A DNA stretch of 7,288 nt from positions 1 through 7,288 of the forward strand of contig PXAW01000636.1 in the NCBI GenBank assembly GCA_003567055.1. The letters are read 5' to 3'. Below the pieces are notes generated by a model. That model had not been told where the DNA came from, did no database searches, and saw only the letters and a list, made by a program, of their open reading frames with translations. Below, one piece after another: positions 6,324-7,288 of this stretch; position 1 is the stretch's first letter; the number at the start of each line of letters is the position of its first letter. The DNA is from Hyphomicrobiales bacterium (GTDB lineage: Bacteria > Pseudomonadota > Alphaproteobacteria > Rhizobiales > Beijerinckiaceae). A program made the position numbers and the translations under genes.

Positions 6324-6769
6324 TATTCCGTCGTCTTCTTCGTGCGATAACGGAACGTGCCTTCGCCGAAGGCGACCATGACGCCTTGCGAATCGAACAC
6401 TTCCGCCGATGCGAAGAACGTGTTTCGCCCGCCGCCGCGTTTCTTGCCGATGGTCCGCAGAACGCCCTCGCGGGCCGGGGCGGTGAAGCTCGTCGTCAGG
6501 GAGAGCGTCGCGACGCCGCGCTGTTCGCCTGGGGTATCGGTATAGGAGCCGCAGAAGCCGCAGGCGGTGTCGATCAGTGCGGCCAGCACGCCGCCATGCA
6601 CGACGCCGACCCGGTTGCGGTGCTGCTCGTCGATTTCCATTTCGAGCACCGCTTCACCCTCGCGCCATTCTGCGAGGCGGTACGCCATGGCGCGCTGGAA
6701 ACCCGCCGGCTTCTCGCCCGTCATTGCGAGCAGGCCGGGATCTTCGAAATCATCCGTTTTCATCATCAT
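6320..6769 (-). CDS. PaaI-family hotdog-fold thioesterase
   Basis: This protein of about 149 residues is a predicted single-domain hotdog acyl-CoA thioesterase. The family motif is clear: NRVGVVHGGVLAALIDTACG (52-71) with the HGG turn at 58-60 and the likely catalytic Asp at 67. It is followed by ATLSLTTSFTAPAREG (87-102), the central strand with the conserved F-x-x-P/A pattern, and a final strand FGEGTFRYR. Three consecutive ATGs (6769, 6766, 6763) make the start ambiguous; AAGAA just upstream is a weak ribosome-binding site. It follows the SDR gene by 28 bp on the same strand, so the two are probably co-transcribed. The acyl-CoA substrate cannot be read from the sequence. Phenylacetate genes are absent here, so the PaaI name denotes the fold only. 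Confidence 0.85.
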   Translation of the reverse strand: MMMKTDDFEDPGLLAMTGEKPAGFQRAMAYRLAEWREGEAVLEMEIDEQHRNRVGVVHGGVLAALIDTACGFCGSYTDTPGEQRGVATLSLTTSFTAPAREGVLRTIGKKRGGGRNTFFASAEVFDSQGVMVAFGEGTFRYRTKKTTEY

Positions 6770-6797
6770 TTTCTTCGTTCGTGGCCCTGGCGGGCGA

Positions 6798-7288
6798 TCA
6801 GGCGATGGTCACGCCGCCATCGACGGTGACGACGGTGCCCGTCATGAAGGCGGCGGCGGGGGAGGCGAGGAAGGCCGCCACGCCGGATATGTCCTCCGGA
6901 TCACCTATACGGCGCAAGGGGGTGGATTCCTCGCGCAGCGTCCGGCGCTGCGGATCCTCCCAGAGCGCGCGGGCGAAATCGGTCCTGATCAGCCCGGGCG
7001 CGATGCAGTTGACGCGGATGTTCTGCGGCCCCCATTCCGCGCCGAGCTGGCGGGCGAGGGCGAAATCGGCGGCCTTGGAAATGCCGTAGGCGCCGATATT
7101 GTCGGAGGCGCGCAAGCCCGCGATCGAGGAGATGATCACGACGGCGCCGCCGTTTTTCGCGAGATGGGGCTGCGCATCGCGGCAGAGCCAGAGATTGCTC
7201 TTGACGTTGGCGTTCATCACCTTGTCGAAGGCGCCGTCATCGATCTCCGCGAGCGGCCCGTAATAGGGGTTCACCGCCGCGTTGCAGA
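6798..7288 (-). CDS. short-chain dehydrogenase/reductase, N-terminus outside window
   Basis: The visible 162 residues are the C-terminal two thirds of a classical SDR oxidoreductase using NAD(H) or NADP(H). The frame is open to the window edge. It begins CNAAVNPYYGPL, which is the NNAG-type motif after the Rossmann strand. The GTG at 7274 is the Val in that motif and not a start codon, so the glycine-rich cofactor loop lies beyond 7288. Then come NANVKSN (the structural Asn), VVIISSIAG (catalytic Ser) and the YGISK active site (Tyr and Lys). The C-terminal part includes NIRVNCIAPGLIRTDFARAL, IGDPEDISGVAAFL and the end VVTVDGGVTIA. The NAAVNPYYG and CIAPGLI wording resembles the DHRS4-like carbonyl reductase branch, which is a tentative subfamily guess. 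It is upstream of the thioesterase in a likely operon. Confidence 0.92.
   Translation of the reverse strand, partial: CNAAVNPYYGPLAEIDDGAFDKVMNANVKSNLWLCRDAQPHLAKNGGAVVIISSIAGLRASDNIGAYGISKAADFALARQLGAEWGPQNIRVNCIAPGLIRTDFARALWEDPQRRTLREESTPLRRIGDPEDISGVAAFLASPAAAFMTGTVVTVDGGVTIA

Noticed and set aside
7272..7274. A GTG start for the SDR giving a 158-residue protein
   Set aside because: The frame remains open to the window edge and reads CNAAV into it, the conserved SDR NNAG-like motif, so this GTG is an internal Val codon and the gene is cut by the window.

Overview
The window looks like a chromosomal core segment of a high-G+C alphaproteobacterium, most likely of the order Hyphomicrobiales (Rhizobiales). 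The evidence is the tightly packed ispH-thrB-rnhA run, the kinase-like (APH-fold) type of ThrB, the codon bias towards G/C at third positions, and the CCCTCCCC/GGGGAGGG hairpin repeats that are common between genes in this class. The genus cannot be fixed from the sequence. I see no phage, transposase, CRISPR array, tRNA or rRNA.

Layout. Positions 1-317 hold a tandem array with an exact 147-bp period: two full copies and a degenerate third that stops about 11 bp from the end of glcD. The array probably continues left of the window. Positions 329-1762 (minus) encode GlcD, the FAD-containing catalytic subunit of glycolate oxidase. A LysR-type regulator (1917-2822, plus) diverges from it across a 154-bp region. 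That region contains a TTTCC-N5-GGAAA dyad centred about 65 bp upstream of the predicted glcD transcription start, which is the usual place for a LysR activator site. The lysR gene converges with a lipid A acyltransferase gene of the LpxL/HtrB family (2827-3813, minus) with only 4 bp between the stop codons.

The acyltransferase diverges from a plus-strand operon: ispH (isoprenoid precursor synthesis, 3930-4910), thrB (homoserine kinase, 4914-5879) and rnhA (RNase HI, 5876-6313). These are linked by a 3-bp gap and an ATGA overlap. The operon converges with a minus-strand pair whose stop codon is 6 bp away: a PaaI-type hotdog thioesterase (6320-6769), and upstream of it a short-chain dehydrogenase/reductase (6798 to beyond 7288) whose N-terminal part is outside the window.

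How the parts relate. The glcD/lysR pair forms a plausible self-contained glycolate-oxidation control module. The ispH-thrB-rnhA genes share transcription but serve three unrelated pathways. The SDR and thioesterase are probably co-transcribed and may act on related acyl or carbonyl substrates, but nothing visible fixes the substrate. I did not find an undescribed multi-gene system. The observations most worth checking are the paired-hairpin 147-bp repeat, with one possible compensatory base-pair change between copies, and the well-placed LysR-type dyad upstream of glcD.
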